This document shows, in pieces, positions 1 through 7,703 of a stretch of 36,018 bases of DNA. Where the stretch lies: assembly GCA_034665745.1 (NCBI GenBank), contig JAXDJJ010000015.1, positions 1 through 36,018 on the forward strand. Reading direction: 5' to 3'. The notes beneath the pieces were generated by a model. It saw nothing but the letters and a program-made list of their open reading frames with translations. It did not search any database and was not told the DNA's origin. The stretch comes from JAXDJJ01 sp034665745. Its GTDB lineage: Bacteria > Actinomycetota > CADDZG01 > WHSQ01. Position numbers and translations under genes: made by a program. Numbering within the stretch: the stretch's first letter is position 1; each line of letters begins with the position of its first letter.

Positions 1-237
1 GCCATGGCGCTGCGCCAGGAAGACCTCTGGAACATGCTGGACTCGCTGTCGGAGCGTGAGAAGAAGGTCCTCGCGCTGCGCTTCGGTCTCGTGACTGGTG
101 AGCCCCGCACCCTCGAAGAGGTCGGCAAAGAGTTCAACCTGACGCGCGAGCGCATCCGTCAGATCGAGGCCAAGGCGCTTTCCAAGCTGCGCCACCCTTC
201 GACGCCGGGCAAGCTCCGCGACATGGTGACCATCTAG
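1..237 (+). CDS. rpoD: RpoD-family sigma factor, C-terminal end (partial, cut by window start)
   Basis: The last 78 codons of a sigma-70 factor; the gene begins before the window. The segment is sigma region 4: a helix with the SEREKKVLALRFGL pattern, then a helix-turn-helix (TLEEVGKEFNLTRERIRQIEAKAL) that in this family contacts the -35 promoter element. The ending, ALSKLRHPS followed by a short tail, is typical of primary sigma factors (RpoD/SigA/HrdB) and unlike ECF sigmas. The internal ATG at base 4 is not a real start, because region 4 is never the whole protein. The Lrp-like gene follows 16 bp later. I am confident of the family. Whether it is the housekeeping factor or a close paralogue cannot be told from this piece. 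Confidence 0.9.
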   Translation, partial: AMALRQEDLWNMLDSLSEREKKVLALRFGLVTGEPRTLEEVGKEFNLTRERIRQIEAKALSKLRHPSTPGKLRDMVTI

Positions 238-253
238 GACTTACGCTGTCGGC

Positions 254-544
254 ATGATCACTACGGTCGTGCTCGCCAACTGCAACGTCCATCTGATCCC
301 GGAGACGGCTCAGGCCGTCGCTGATATCGCCGATGTGTCCGAGGTGTACTCGGTCGCGGGCGATCATGACCTTGTCATCATGGTGCGGACGCGAACCCAC
401 GACGATCTGGCCCGGGTGGTCAGCGAAGAGATCGCCAAGATCGACGGCATCGAGCGCACCCAGACCCTCGTCGCGTTCAAGGTCTATTCACGCCACGACG
501 TCGAGTCGATGTTCTCCCTCGGCTTCGAAGAAGAGAACGCTTAG
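254..544 (+). CDS. Stand-alone Lrp/AsnC ligand-binding (RAM) domain protein
   Basis: A 96-residue protein consisting only of the Lrp/AsnC effector-binding fold (RAM, an alpha-beta sandwich). It has the usual pattern of a beta strand (TTVVLANC), a helix, a strand around VYSVAGDHDLVIMV containing the conserved G-D-x-D turn, a helix, then a C-terminal strand (TLVAFKVYS). The N-terminal helix-turn-helix of full Lrp proteins (about 150 residues) is absent, and the sequence upstream is the sigma-factor gene, so this is not a truncation of a neighbour. Such single-domain proteins are common in actinobacteria; they oligomerise and probably sense amino acids or modulate full-length partners. The ligand cannot be predicted. 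It lies 20 bp upstream of thiI and may share its transcript. Confidence 0.85.
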   Translation: MITTVVLANCNVHLIPETAQAVADIADVSEVYSVAGDHDLVIMVRTRTHDDLARVVSEEIAKIDGIERTQTLVAFKVYSRHDVESMFSLGFEEENA

Positions 545-564
545 CCAGGAAAGAAGGTGAGGGT

Positions 565-1743
565 GTGTACGACGCCCTCGTAGTTCACTTCCACGAGATA
601 GGCCTCAAGGGTCGTAACCGCGACTTCTTCGAGGACGCCCTCGCGCGCAACCTGCGTCGCGCGCTCCGTGGCACGGGCTACAAGCGGGTCCGGAAAGGGT
701 TCGGCCGCGTCATGGTCGACCTCGAGCCGGAGGGCATGCCTCTCGTAGCCGCAGCGCGCGCTGCTCGGGTGTTCGGCGTCGCTTACGTGGGCCTCGGTCG
801 CCGGGTGGTCGAGTCCGATCTGTCCGCCATCGGGAACGCGGCCCTCGAATTGATCTCCGAGGAGGACTTCGGGTCGTTCGCGGTCAGAGCTCGGCGCACA
901 CACTCGAACTTCAGTCATCGCTCTCAAGAGGTCAACGAGACAGTTGGCGAGCGCATCAAGGACGCGACCGGAGCCAGGGTCGATCTCAAGCACCCCGAAG
1001 CAACCGCCTGGGTCGAGATGTTCGGAGGAACCGGCATCGTGTTCGCCCGGCGCTTCGAAGGCGCGGGCGGTCTTCCATCTGGGGTTTCCGGCAAGATGCT
1101 TGCCCTGATGTCCGGCGGTATCGACTCCCCCGTTGCCGCATGGCGCATGGGCCGCAGAGGGGCCGACGTCGAGCTCCTCCACTTCCATGGGCAACCGTTC
1201 ACCGACCCATCATCGGTTCGCCAAGCCGAAGAACTCGCGCAGGTCCTCACGAACTATCAATTGCAGGTCGTGCTGCACCTCGTCCCGCTCGGAGATGCTC
1301 AGAGGGAGATCGTCACGCATGCGCCCTCGAGCATGCGCATGGTTCTCTATCGCCGGATCATGATGCGCATCGCGTCCGAGTTGGCCGACGAGATCGGCGC
1401 ACAAGCCCTCATCACTGGGGACTCGCTCGGCCAGGTGGCATCTCAGACGATCGAGAACATCCGTACGGTCGATGCGGCCCTCGATGGCGTCGAGGTGTTC
1501 CGGCCCCTGATCGGCATGGATAAGCAAGAGATCATGGACGAGGCCAAGCGCATCGGTACCTACGAGATATCAGCGCGCGATCACCAGGACTGCTGCGTTC
1601 TCTTCTCCCCACGCGCCCCGGCCACCCGCAGCACTGCGGACCAGGCCGCGAAGGGCGAGAAGGACCTCGACATGGAGGCGTTGGTCGGCAAGGCTCTGGC
1701 CGGCATCGAGACGAGGGTGTTCGAACTTCCCGACCCCTCGTAA
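565..1743 (+). CDS. thiI: tRNA 4-thiouridine sulfurtransferase ThiI (no rhodanese domain)
   Basis: A 392-residue ThiI-like enzyme starting at a GTG. An N-terminal ferredoxin-like plus THUMP region (residues 1-170, beginning VHFHEIGLKGRNRDFF) binds tRNA. It is followed by a PP-loop ATP pyrophosphatase domain with the nucleotide motif SGGIDS at residues 183-188 and the conserved ITGDSLGQVASQT. In this family the enzyme adenylates U8 of tRNA and replaces its oxygen with persulfide sulfur to make 4-thiouridine. A cysteine pair (QDCC, residues 343-344) sits where ThiI proteins carry their catalytic cysteine. The C-terminal rhodanese domain of the E. coli enzyme is absent, as in many Gram-positives, so sulfur must come from a cysteine desulfurase or a separate rhodanese. 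Both are encoded nearby (SufS at 8132-9358, rhodanese at 5172-6011). Confidence 0.93.
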   Translation: MYDALVVHFHEIGLKGRNRDFFEDALARNLRRALRGTGYKRVRKGFGRVMVDLEPEGMPLVAAARAARVFGVAYVGLGRRVVESDLSAIGNAALELISEEDFGSFAVRARRTHSNFSHRSQEVNETVGERIKDATGARVDLKHPEATAWVEMFGGTGIVFARRFEGAGGLPSGVSGKMLALMSGGIDSPVAAWRMGRRGADVELLHFHGQPFTDPSSVRQAEELAQVLTNYQLQVVLHLVPLGDAQREIVTHAPSSMRMVLYRRIMMRIASELADEIGAQALITGDSLGQVASQTIENIRTVDAALDGVEVFRPLIGMDKQEIMDEAKRIGTYEISARDHQDCCVLFSPRAPATRSTADQAAKGEKDLDMEALVGKALAGIETRVFELPDPS

Positions 1744-1835
1744 CAACTTCTTCCAGAGGCGGAGGGGAAACCCCGTTCGCAGAGAACCTTGTGGGTGGAC
1801 ATATGAGACATAACCGGCACCCCAGGGGGTTGAAG

Positions 1836-3269
1836 ATGAGGAAGATCGGTCTACTAGCGATTGTCGCCCTTTTGGCGTCGGCCATGCTCGTACCAACAAC
1901 GGCTAAAGCGGCTGCTCAGTGCGCCAAGGCGAACGATCCTGGCGGCGACTGGGCGCAGTTCGGCCACGACCCCGAGGGCACCCGCTGGCAAGACGCGAAA
2001 GCAACCCCTACCGCTGACGAGCTCTTGACCCGCATGCCGAAGTGGACCTTCTCGGTCGCCGACGGCGCCGGGGATGGCAACTTCCAGTCGTCGCCGACCA
2101 TCGCGTACGGCTGTCTCTTCGCAGGCACGAACACGGGATGGATCTTCGGGCTGAACGCCGACACTGGGGAGCTCGTCTGGAAGACGAACCTCAAGTCGGA
2201 CGACCCCTACGGCGTCGGTCTCTCGGGTGGAGTCTTCTCACTCCTCGCCGCGCGCGGAAAGATCTACGCGAACGTCACCGCGCTTGGTAGCCCTTACGTC
2301 GCGGCGCTCGATGCCAAGACCGGCAAGATCCTGTGGAAGACGATCGTTTCCAAGGAAGCAACGGCGTACACAAACTCCAGCCCCGTGATCATCAACGGCA
2401 TGATCTTCATGGGCATCTCCGGTCCCGAGGATGGTCCCGACGAGGGTCGCCACCCAGGTGGTTACGCGTTCGTCGACGCCGACACCGGCAAGTTGATCCT
2501 CCGCAGGTGGCTCGCAAGTCCGAAGGAAGACCGTCGGGGGCAGAAGGGTGTCTCGATATGGAGCACCCCGGTCTACGACGCCGAGACCGGCTACGCCTAC
2601 ATGGGGACCGGCCAGCCCGCGAACAAGGCCTCGGAGCATCCCCTCAGCAACTCCGTCATCAAGCTCGACATGAAGCCCGGGCGCAGCACCTTCGGGGAGG
2701 TCGTCGACACCTACAAGGGTGACTACGACGACGGCGCGGACGTCGACTTCGGTGGCTCGCCGACCCTCACCGAGGACAAGGACGGCAACAAGATCATCGG
2801 GATCCTCCAGAAGAGCGGGAAGTTCCACGCTATCTATGCCGACACGATGACCCAGGCATGGTGGGCGCGACTCGCTTCGCCGGACGCACTCGGCAACGCG
2901 GGAAGCCCTGCCTCCGACGGCAAGTCGATCTTCGTCGCCGGGGACACGAACCCACAGGGTGGGAGCCCCGGCTACCTCTACTCGTTCGACATCACTACCG
3001 GTGCACAGAACTGGGCAACACCGATCGGAGGTGGCGTGGATTACCACCTCATCGCCGGCGCCGGCGACGTCGTCTACATGATCACGACGCACGGTGCGCT
3101 GATCGGGCTGAACAAGGCAGACGGCACGCCGGTGTTCGTCCGCTCGGTTGCCGCGGACTCACAAGACGCGTGCGCGAACCTGTCGAGCGGACCTGCCGTT
3201 GCCCGCAACACCATCTACGCGGTGTGTGACATCGGTGGCGCAGGCACCGGCTGGATAATCGCCTACTAA
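1836..3269 (+). CDS. Secreted PQQ-type beta-propeller protein
   Basis: A 477-residue exported protein. The chosen ATG has a Shine-Dalgarno AGGGGG six bases upstream and opens a clear Sec signal peptide (MRKIG, hydrophobic core LLAIVALLASAMLV, cleavage near AKAAA); earlier in-frame GTG and ATG codons at 1791 and 1803 would place charged residues before it. The mature start, WAQFGHDPEGTRW, is the typical first blade of PQQ-dependent alcohol or polyvinyl-alcohol dehydrogenase-like propellers. Repeated blade motifs follow (NADTGELVWKT, DAKTGKILWKT, DADTGKL, DITTGAQNWATP, NKADGTPVF). I could not identify a convincing PQQ/metal-binding set or a cytochrome c motif (CxxCH), so enzymatic activity is unproven. 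It may be a binding or scaffold propeller. It is convergent with the aldehyde dehydrogenase gene. Confidence 0.85.
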   Translation: MRKIGLLAIVALLASAMLVPTTAKAAAQCAKANDPGGDWAQFGHDPEGTRWQDAKATPTADELLTRMPKWTFSVADGAGDGNFQSSPTIAYGCLFAGTNTGWIFGLNADTGELVWKTNLKSDDPYGVGLSGGVFSLLAARGKIYANVTALGSPYVAALDAKTGKILWKTIVSKEATAYTNSSPVIINGMIFMGISGPEDGPDEGRHPGGYAFVDADTGKLILRRWLASPKEDRRGQKGVSIWSTPVYDAETGYAYMGTGQPANKASEHPLSNSVIKLDMKPGRSTFGEVVDTYKGDYDDGADVDFGGSPTLTEDKDGNKIIGILQKSGKFHAIYADTMTQAWWARLASPDALGNAGSPASDGKSIFVAGDTNPQGGSPGYLYSFDITTGAQNWATPIGGGVDYHLIAGAGDVVYMITTHGALIGLNKADGTPVFVRSVAADSQDACANLSSGPAVARNTIYAVCDIGGAGTGWIIAY

Positions 3270-3275
3270 CCCCAC

Positions 3276-3324
3276 GTGTCAGCTCGCTGACACCGGATTA
3301 GCAACAGGGTCGGCGGAGCCGATC
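3276..3324. terminator. Two hairpins between convergent genes, possible bidirectional terminator
   Basis: The gap between the convergent propeller and aldehyde dehydrogenase stops holds two inverted repeats. 3276-3293 is a perfect repeat with 8-base arms (GTGTCAGC/GCTGACAC). 3308-3324 has 7-base arms (GGTCGGC/GCCGATC, one G-U pair) around a GGA loop. Neither is followed by a clear T-run, so the terminator function is inferred from position and fold. Confidence 0.45.
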
Positions 3325-3337
3325 CGCATTACTAGAC

Positions 3338-4918
3338 CTACATGCGGGACTTGGCGATCTTCATGAAGTCCTTCATCACGCCATTGATCGCGCCTAGTTT
3401 CTGCGGCGCTTCTTTGCTCCCCAGGAAGTCGATCAACGAACGGGTCAGACGCTCGCTGCCGGAGTCGTAGGGGTACCAGAAGCTCCGCTTCATCTTCGGC
3501 ATCGCCGAGTAGGAAACGTGTGTAGGAACGGTGAATTCGAGGAGGCCCAGCTCGCCATTCAGGCGGCCGTAGCCGGACTCGCCGACGCCACCCCAGGTCC
3601 CCCACGTTCCGCCGACACTCTCTAGGTGGAAGTTGTGAGTGATCGAACCGGCACGAAGACCTGCGACCAAACGCTCGCGCTTTTTGGAATCCTTCGTCCA
3701 TACCGATGCGGTCAGGTTCACGCCGTCGGTGTTGGCGCGCTGAAGGGCCTCTTCCTCGTCGCGCACACGGATCAAGGTGAGGATCGGGCCGAACGTCTCG
3801 TTCTTCAACACGCTCATGTCGCTCGTGACATCCGTGATGACCGTCGGCGCGTACCAGAGAGTCCCGTTCTCGTTCTTCTTACCTGCCCCCGTTCCCCCCG
3901 CAAGCACCGTGGCGCCCTTGGCCACGGCGTCCTCGACCTGATCGGAAACGATGTCGAGCTGGCGCGCGAACGTGAGAGAACCGATGTCTTCGCCCTGCTC
4001 GAGCTTGGAGAGCTTCGCGAGCAGTCTCTCCTGGAATTCATCGGCAACAGAATCGACGACATAGGCGCGTTCGATAGACGCGCATATCTGACCGGCGTTG
4101 GCGAATGCTCCCCACACGATCCCGGAAGTCGTGAGATCGAGATCCGCATCGGAGCAGATGATCGCCGAGTCCTTGCCCCCAAGCTCCATCACTACCGGGG
4201 TGAGGTGCTCGGCCGCGGCCCCGCAGATCTTGCGACCAGTGACCGGGGAACCTACGAACGAGATCTTGTCGCACGGCGCGTCGACGAGGGCCGCCCCGAC
4301 GTCGCCACCACCCTGGATGACCGTTGCCACACCCGAGGGCAGCGGCTCGAGGAGTTCGCGAAGCATCTCGCCACAACCGGGAGTGACCTCAGAAGGTTTG
4401 ATAACGACGGTGTTACCGGCGAAGAGCGGGCTCGCCAACGCCAGGAAGCTGTTCGTGATGGGGAAGTTCCACGGGGTGATGCAACCAACGACACCGAATG
4501 GGCGGAACTCCATGCGGGACTTGAATCCGAGGAGGGGCCCGATGACGGGAGCGACCCGCTTGCGCTTGAGAACTTTGGGTGCGAGGTGCTCGAGATAGGC
4601 CAACTGCAACAGAGGTGTCAGGACTTCGTGCGACAACGCCTCGGCGCGAGGCTTGCCGGTTTCCGACGCCACGACATCGACGATCTCGTCGGTCTTCTCC
4701 TTGATGCGCGATCGGATGTTCCGAAGGATACGAACGCGGCCCTCGGGATCGATAGCGCCCCACTCAGGAGCGACCTTCCGAGCTTGCTCGACAACGTCGC
4801 GGACCTCGGCCGGAGCGATCGCGGCGATCTCGCGGATCGTCTCGCCGGTACGGGGATTGAACGACTTGAGAGATTGCGGGCTGCCGTTGCTCGACTGGGT
4901 CTTAGCTTTCGTGGCCAT
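3338..4918 (-). CDS. NAD(P)-dependent aldehyde dehydrogenase family protein
   Basis: A 526-residue ALDH-superfamily enzyme oxidising an aldehyde to a carboxylate with NAD(P)+. The family signatures are present: PWNFP with the oxyanion Asn151, the general base Glu245 in MELGGKDS, and the nucleophile Cys279 in NAGQICASIERAYV. KPSEVTP (around 174) lies in the cofactor-binding region. After the core (about 20-470) there is a C-terminal extension of about 60 mostly helical residues, which is longer than in classic succinate-semialdehyde dehydrogenases. The ATG start has the Shine-Dalgarno AGGAGA, which overlaps the stop codon of the preceding MoaD-like gene (8 bp gap), so the two are probably translationally coupled. 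It is last in the operon HTH-rhodanese-MoaD-ALDH. The substrate cannot be assigned; why an ALDH sits in a sulfur-transfer operon is unexplained. Confidence 0.9.
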   Translation of the reverse strand: MATKAKTQSSNGSPQSLKSFNPRTGETIREIAAIAPAEVRDVVEQARKVAPEWGAIDPEGRVRILRNIRSRIKEKTDEIVDVVASETGKPRAEALSHEVLTPLLQLAYLEHLAPKVLKRKRVAPVIGPLLGFKSRMEFRPFGVVGCITPWNFPITNSFLALASPLFAGNTVVIKPSEVTPGCGEMLRELLEPLPSGVATVIQGGGDVGAALVDAPCDKISFVGSPVTGRKICGAAAEHLTPVVMELGGKDSAIICSDADLDLTTSGIVWGAFANAGQICASIERAYVVDSVADEFQERLLAKLSKLEQGEDIGSLTFARQLDIVSDQVEDAVAKGATVLAGGTGAGKKNENGTLWYAPTVITDVTSDMSVLKNETFGPILTLIRVRDEEEALQRANTDGVNLTASVWTKDSKKRERLVAGLRAGSITHNFHLESVGGTWGTWGGVGESGYGRLNGELGLLEFTVPTHVSYSAMPKMKRSFWYPYDSGSERLTRSLIDFLGSKEAPQKLGAINGVMKDFMKIAKSRM

Positions 4919-4926
4919 GGGATCTC

Positions 4927-5169
4927 CTAGATTGAGCCGCCTGCGAACGGTGGCATCAAGGTTACCTCCGCCCCCTCTTCGAGGACCTGGTCGAGGTCGG
5001 TCCGCAGCCCCTCTACCAGCACAGAGTGGATCGACCGCTCCGGCGCGCCGAGGGCACCGACCGCATCGCGGACGGTGCCCCCTGGTGCCAGATCAAGTTC
5101 TGTCCGCCCCGACGAGGGATCGGGAAGGAACTCTCGCATCGCCCCGAAACAGACGATGGTGACCCTCAC
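4927..5169 (-). CDS. MoaD/ThiS/CysO-like ubiquitin-fold sulfur carrier with extra C-terminal SI
   Basis: An 80-residue beta-grasp protein: an opening strand (MRVTIVCFGAMREFL), GGTVRDAVGAL, and the closing region EGAEVTLMPPFAGGSI. The PPFAGG ending is the hallmark of MoaD/ThiS/CysO carriers, whose terminal Gly is adenylated and then thiocarboxylated. Here two residues (Ser-Ile) follow the Gly-Gly, so the tail would have to be trimmed before activation, as known for QbsE-type carriers processed by a JAMM protease. It starts at GTG two bases after the stop of the rhodanese gene, with no good Shine-Dalgarno, so it is probably translated by coupling to it. The rhodanese is a plausible sulfur donor. 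No E1-like MoeB/ThiF enzyme or JAMM protease is in the window. The final acceptor (molybdopterin, thiazole, cysteine or tRNA) is unknown. Confidence 0.82.
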   Translation of the reverse strand: MRVTIVCFGAMREFLPDPSSGRTELDLAPGGTVRDAVGALGAPERSIHSVLVEGLRTDLDQVLEEGAEVTLMPPFAGGSI

Positions 5170-5171
5170 TG

Positions 5172-6011
5172 TTACTGCTCGACGCCGACCCCAACGAGGC
5201 TGCCGTACTCGGTCCAGCTGCCGTCGTAGTTGCGGACGTTCTCAAAGCCAAGCAGTTCCTTCAGCACGAACCACGAATGCGAACTGCGCTCGCCGATCCT
5301 GCAGTAGGTGACGACTTCCTTGTCGGACGTGATGCCTTCAGCCGCGTACAGCTCTTTGAGCTCGTCGGCAGGCTTGAAGGTGCCGTCTTCGTTCACGGCC
5401 TTGGACCAAGTGATGTTGCTCGCGCCGGGGATATGACCCGGTACCTGTGCCTGCTCTTGAGGTAGGTGCGGCGGGGCCAGAAGCTCGCCTCGGAACTCCT
5501 CGGGCGAGCGAACATCCACCCATGCGTTCGGAGACTTGGCGCGCTCGAGGACCTCATCGCGAAGGATGCGCAACTCCGGCTTCTCCGTGGTGACCGGGAA
5601 GGTGCCGGGTGAACGGTTCGGCTCGTCCTGGGTAAGCAAACGACTCTCGAGCTCCCATTTCTTGCGCCCACCATTCAGGAGCTTGACGTTCTCGACCCCT
5701 CGGTACTTGAGGAGCCAGTACGCATAGGCGGCGAACCAGTTGTTGTTGCCGCTGTAGAGGATGATCGTCTGGTCGTTCGTTACGCCTTTCTCGCCGAGCA
5801 GCTTCGCGAGACGTTCCGAATCGATGAACTCCCGACGGGGAACATCGTGCAAGTCGTTCGCCCAGTCGATCGAGATCGCGTTTGGGATGTGTCCCTTCTC
5901 GTACGCGGTCGTGTCTTCGTCGACCTCAAGGATCGCGATGTCCTTGGAGTCGCCTTGCTGCTCGAGCCAGTCGGTTTCGACCAGCGCATCTGGGTGCGCG
6001 TAATCCGTCAT
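5172..6011 (-). CDS. Tandem-rhodanese thiosulfate sulfurtransferase (CysA2/SseA type)
   Basis: A 279-residue protein with two rhodanese domains. The N-terminal one (about 1-125) lacks a catalytic cysteine (LYSGNNNWFA in its place). The C-terminal one (about 145-279) carries the active-site loop CRIGERSSH with Cys237. This is the usual layout of thiosulfate sulfurtransferases, which pass sulfane sulfur through a cysteine persulfide. The length and the CRIGERSSH loop match the actinobacterial CysA2/SseC-associated type. The ATG start overlaps the stop of the upstream regulator gene (TGATG) and has a strong Shine-Dalgarno GGAGG six bases upstream; an in-frame TTG one codon earlier is less likely. 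The MoaD-like gene follows after 2 bp. Role inferred from context: delivery of sulfur to the adjacent carrier or to ThiI, which lacks its own rhodanese domain. Confidence 0.9.
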   Translation of the reverse strand: MTDYAHPDALVETDWLEQQGDSKDIAILEVDEDTTAYEKGHIPNAISIDWANDLHDVPRREFIDSERLAKLLGEKGVTNDQTIILYSGNNNWFAAYAYWLLKYRGVENVKLLNGGRKKWELESRLLTQDEPNRSPGTFPVTTEKPELRILRDEVLERAKSPNAWVDVRSPEEFRGELLAPPHLPQEQAQVPGHIPGASNITWSKAVNEDGTFKPADELKELYAAEGITSDKEVVTYCRIGERSSHSWFVLKELLGFENVRNYDGSWTEYGSLVGVGVEQ

Positions 6012-6439
6012 CAACTTCCTCCTTCTTTCCTTGTTGCGTCTAGGGCTTCTCTGACACGAGTGAGTTGGCCGGCCGCATCGGCGAGGATGCGCTCGAGCAT
6101 CCGCAGTTCGATCTCGAGCTGGCCACGGTTATCGGGGGCCCGGTCGAACGGGATGTCGATCCCAGCCTCTTCGAGCGAACCGGCTTCGCCTTCCCACGTG
6201 AAATAGACCTTGGCAGGGCGACCCTTGCTCTGCCTGCGGGTTTCGGTAGAGAGGAATCCGGCTTCGACCATGAGGTCGAGGTGGGCCCGGGCGACGTTGG
6301 GGTGGATGGCGAAAGCGTCCGAGATCTCCTTGACGGTCTTGGCCCCGCTCTTCAGCAACAACGACAGGATCGCGGCCCTCGTGGGCAGCGAAAGGACCTT
6401 TGCGGTGCGGGTGGAAGCGTCATCGCCGAGCCTGCTCAT
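6011..6439 (-). CDS. Winged helix-turn-helix transcriptional regulator (ArsR/SufR-like fold)
   Basis: A 142-residue regulator. Residues 10-75 form a winged helix: RAAILSLLLKSG, the HTH (KTVKEISDAFAIHPNVARAHLDLMVEAGFL), then a beta-wing with the GRPAKVYF motif common to SufR and related HTH_20 proteins. The C-terminal part (about 100-140) is a predicted amphipathic helix (IELRMLERILADAAGQLTRVREAL), probably for dimerisation. It contains no cysteine, so it cannot bind an Fe-S cluster as true SufR does. It is the first gene of the operon with rhodanese, MoaD-like carrier and ALDH, which suggests it regulates that operon and itself. No Shine-Dalgarno precedes the ATG, and a candidate promoter sits exactly where a leaderless transcript would begin. 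The signal sensed is unknown. Confidence 0.85.
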   Translation of the reverse strand: MSRLGDDASTRTAKVLSLPTRAAILSLLLKSGAKTVKEISDAFAIHPNVARAHLDLMVEAGFLSTETRRQSKGRPAKVYFTWEGEAGSLEEAGIDIPFDRAPDNRGQLEIELRMLERILADAAGQLTRVREALDATRKEGGS

Positions 6440-6446
6440 GGCGGGC

Positions 6447-6475
6447 AGGTTAGCGGGTCTTTACACCATTTGCAA
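6447..6475 (-). promoter_or_regulatory. Candidate promoter of the HTH-rhodanese-MoaD-ALDH operon, leaderless
   Basis: On the minus strand TTGCAA (6475-6470) and TAACCT (6452-6447) are separated by 17 bases. The expected transcription start, seven bases past the -10, is the A of the regulator ATG at 6439, which agrees with the lack of a ribosome-binding site. The -35 matches the consensus in four of six bases and the -10 in only three, so this is tentative. Confidence 0.35.
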
Positions 6476-6496
6476 GTGATGGACAGTGCTAAGTCT

Positions 6497-7657
6497 CTAG
6501 TGAGCGTGGGTGGCGGTGGTGGAGGTGGCTGCGCCGCAGGTCACCAGTCCGGCAGTGCTCGACGAGACCTTCGCACGGTACTTGCCGGGCTTGTCTGCCA
6601 GTTCCGCGCTGTACTTCCCCCCAGCATCGGTCCGGTCGGTGGCGACCGTGGTCCACGCGGTCCCTACCCGGCGCTGGACCTTCACCCTCACCGAGGCGAT
6701 GCATTGGCTCGTGTCCCCCGCTGCTCCCACCTTCCCGCCGGCGATGAGGTGCTTGCCCAGCGAAAGAGAAACCGTTCGGGTGTGCGCGGCGGGGATCTCG
6801 AGGAGAGCACTCGCTATCTGGGCGGGATCGCCGCCGAACGATCCCACTGGTTGTTCGGAGTAGTAAACGCGGTAACTGCTCGCATCGAGGCGGATGAGCG
6901 TGGGATCGAATGAGTTCACATCGGGATCGTCGATCAACGCGTCGGTGTCGAGATCCCACGCGACACCATCGCTCGAAGTGGCCAAGTGGATGTCCTGAGT
7001 GAATCCTTCGACCGACCCCTTCGTTGCGAATGTAGACATGACCATCAACCACTGCCCATCGCCGACATACTCGACCGCAGGATCCACATATCCGGGAGGT
7101 AGGAGATCGCTCTGTTCGAAGGTGAAGGTGAGCCCATCGGGCGACGTTGCGGACGAGATCGTCCCCCCACCGGTGCCGTGGGTCATGTAATACAACCGCC
7201 AGCCACCATCGGGTAGCGCCACGACCTCTGGAACCCCGTTGCCCAGATCGGCGTATCGGACACCCGATTCCTGCGTCCAAGTGAGAGCGTTGGAAGAGGT
7301 CGAGCTGTGGAGCTCCAAAACCTGGGATGGTCCCGGCGCCCCGATAGGTTGCGAGTAGTAGAGACGGTAGGTGCCGTCATCGAGGCGAACGATCGCCGGA
7401 TCCGATGCGGACTCTGCCCCCTGGACCTGTGTGAATGTGAGACCGTCGGGAGACGAGTACACCGGCCCTCGGAAACCACCGGGGTAGAGGTGGATGGTCC
7501 CGTCGTCCATCTCGACCGCCTCAACCGACACCCCAGAGGAGACCCGAACACCAGCCTCGCGGGCAAGGGTCGAGCCGTGGGTAGCCCATCCGGGCCCTGC
7601 AACCAGAACCAGCAGGGATAACGCGGCAGTCCAGGCAGACACGATCCGCGATCGCAT
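6497..7657 (-). CDS. Secreted sialidase/GH43-like beta-propeller protein
   Basis: A 386-residue exported protein. The N-terminus (MRSRIVSAWTAALSLLVLVAGPGWATHG) is a Sec signal peptide with likely cleavage near WAT or GWA. Residues about 45-290 hold repeated units of the type DGTIHLY...SSPDGLTF, DDGTYRLYYSQ, DGGWRLYYM, SSYRVYYSEQ. Such repeats are seen in five-bladed propellers of glycosyl hydrolase families 43/62/68 and in sialidase-like BNR proteins. The last about 90 residues (RTVSLSLGKHLIAGGKV onward) look like an Ig/FN3-like beta-sandwich with two cysteines, ending in a Thr/Ala/His tail. I cannot point to a complete catalytic acid triad, so enzyme activity is not claimed. It lies between sufU (46 bp) and the HTH gene on the same strand and may be read through from the suf operon. 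Confidence 0.75.
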   Translation of the reverse strand: MRSRIVSAWTAALSLLVLVAGPGWATHGSTLAREAGVRVSSGVSVEAVEMDDGTIHLYPGGFRGPVYSSPDGLTFTQVQGAESASDPAIVRLDDGTYRLYYSQPIGAPGPSQVLELHSSTSSNALTWTQESGVRYADLGNGVPEVVALPDGGWRLYYMTHGTGGGTISSATSPDGLTFTFEQSDLLPPGYVDPAVEYVGDGQWLMVMSTFATKGSVEGFTQDIHLATSSDGVAWDLDTDALIDDPDVNSFDPTLIRLDASSYRVYYSEQPVGSFGGDPAQIASALLEIPAAHTRTVSLSLGKHLIAGGKVGAAGDTSQCIASVRVKVQRRVGTAWTTVATDRTDAGGKYSAELADKPGKYRAKVSSSTAGLVTCGAATSTTATHAH

Positions 7658-7703
7658 CCTTTGATGATGGGCCGCTACATAGGGTGAGACAAGAGGGATG
7701 GAG

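Noticed and set aside
2238..3092. Minus-strand ORF (284 codons) opposite the PQQ-type propeller
   Set aside because: Low-complexity Val/Arg/Gly/Asp-rich antisense translation; the plus-strand protein has a signal peptide and regular blade repeats.
3626..4930. Long plus-strand ORF (434 codons) opposite the aldehyde dehydrogenase gene
   Set aside because: Its translation is Arg/Asp-rich with no family motifs, and it mirrors a gene with intact catalytic residues on the other strand. Such open antisense frames are normal in GC-rich DNA.
4927..4950. A frameshift or misread as the cause of the GGSI tail of the MoaD-like protein
   Set aside because: The Gly-Gly-Ser-Ile-stop codons are in the same frame as the rest of the gene, and the stop overlaps the next Shine-Dalgarno in a normal way. 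An error cannot be excluded but nothing shows it.
6011..6439. Calling the winged-helix regulator SufR
   Set aside because: SufR needs a set of C-terminal cysteines to hold its Fe-S cluster. This protein has no cysteine and lies in a different operon from the suf genes.
6065..6913. Plus-strand ORF (282 codons) across the regulator and the secreted propeller
   Set aside because: It runs antisense through two separate real genes and contains a poly-Gly stretch with no domain.
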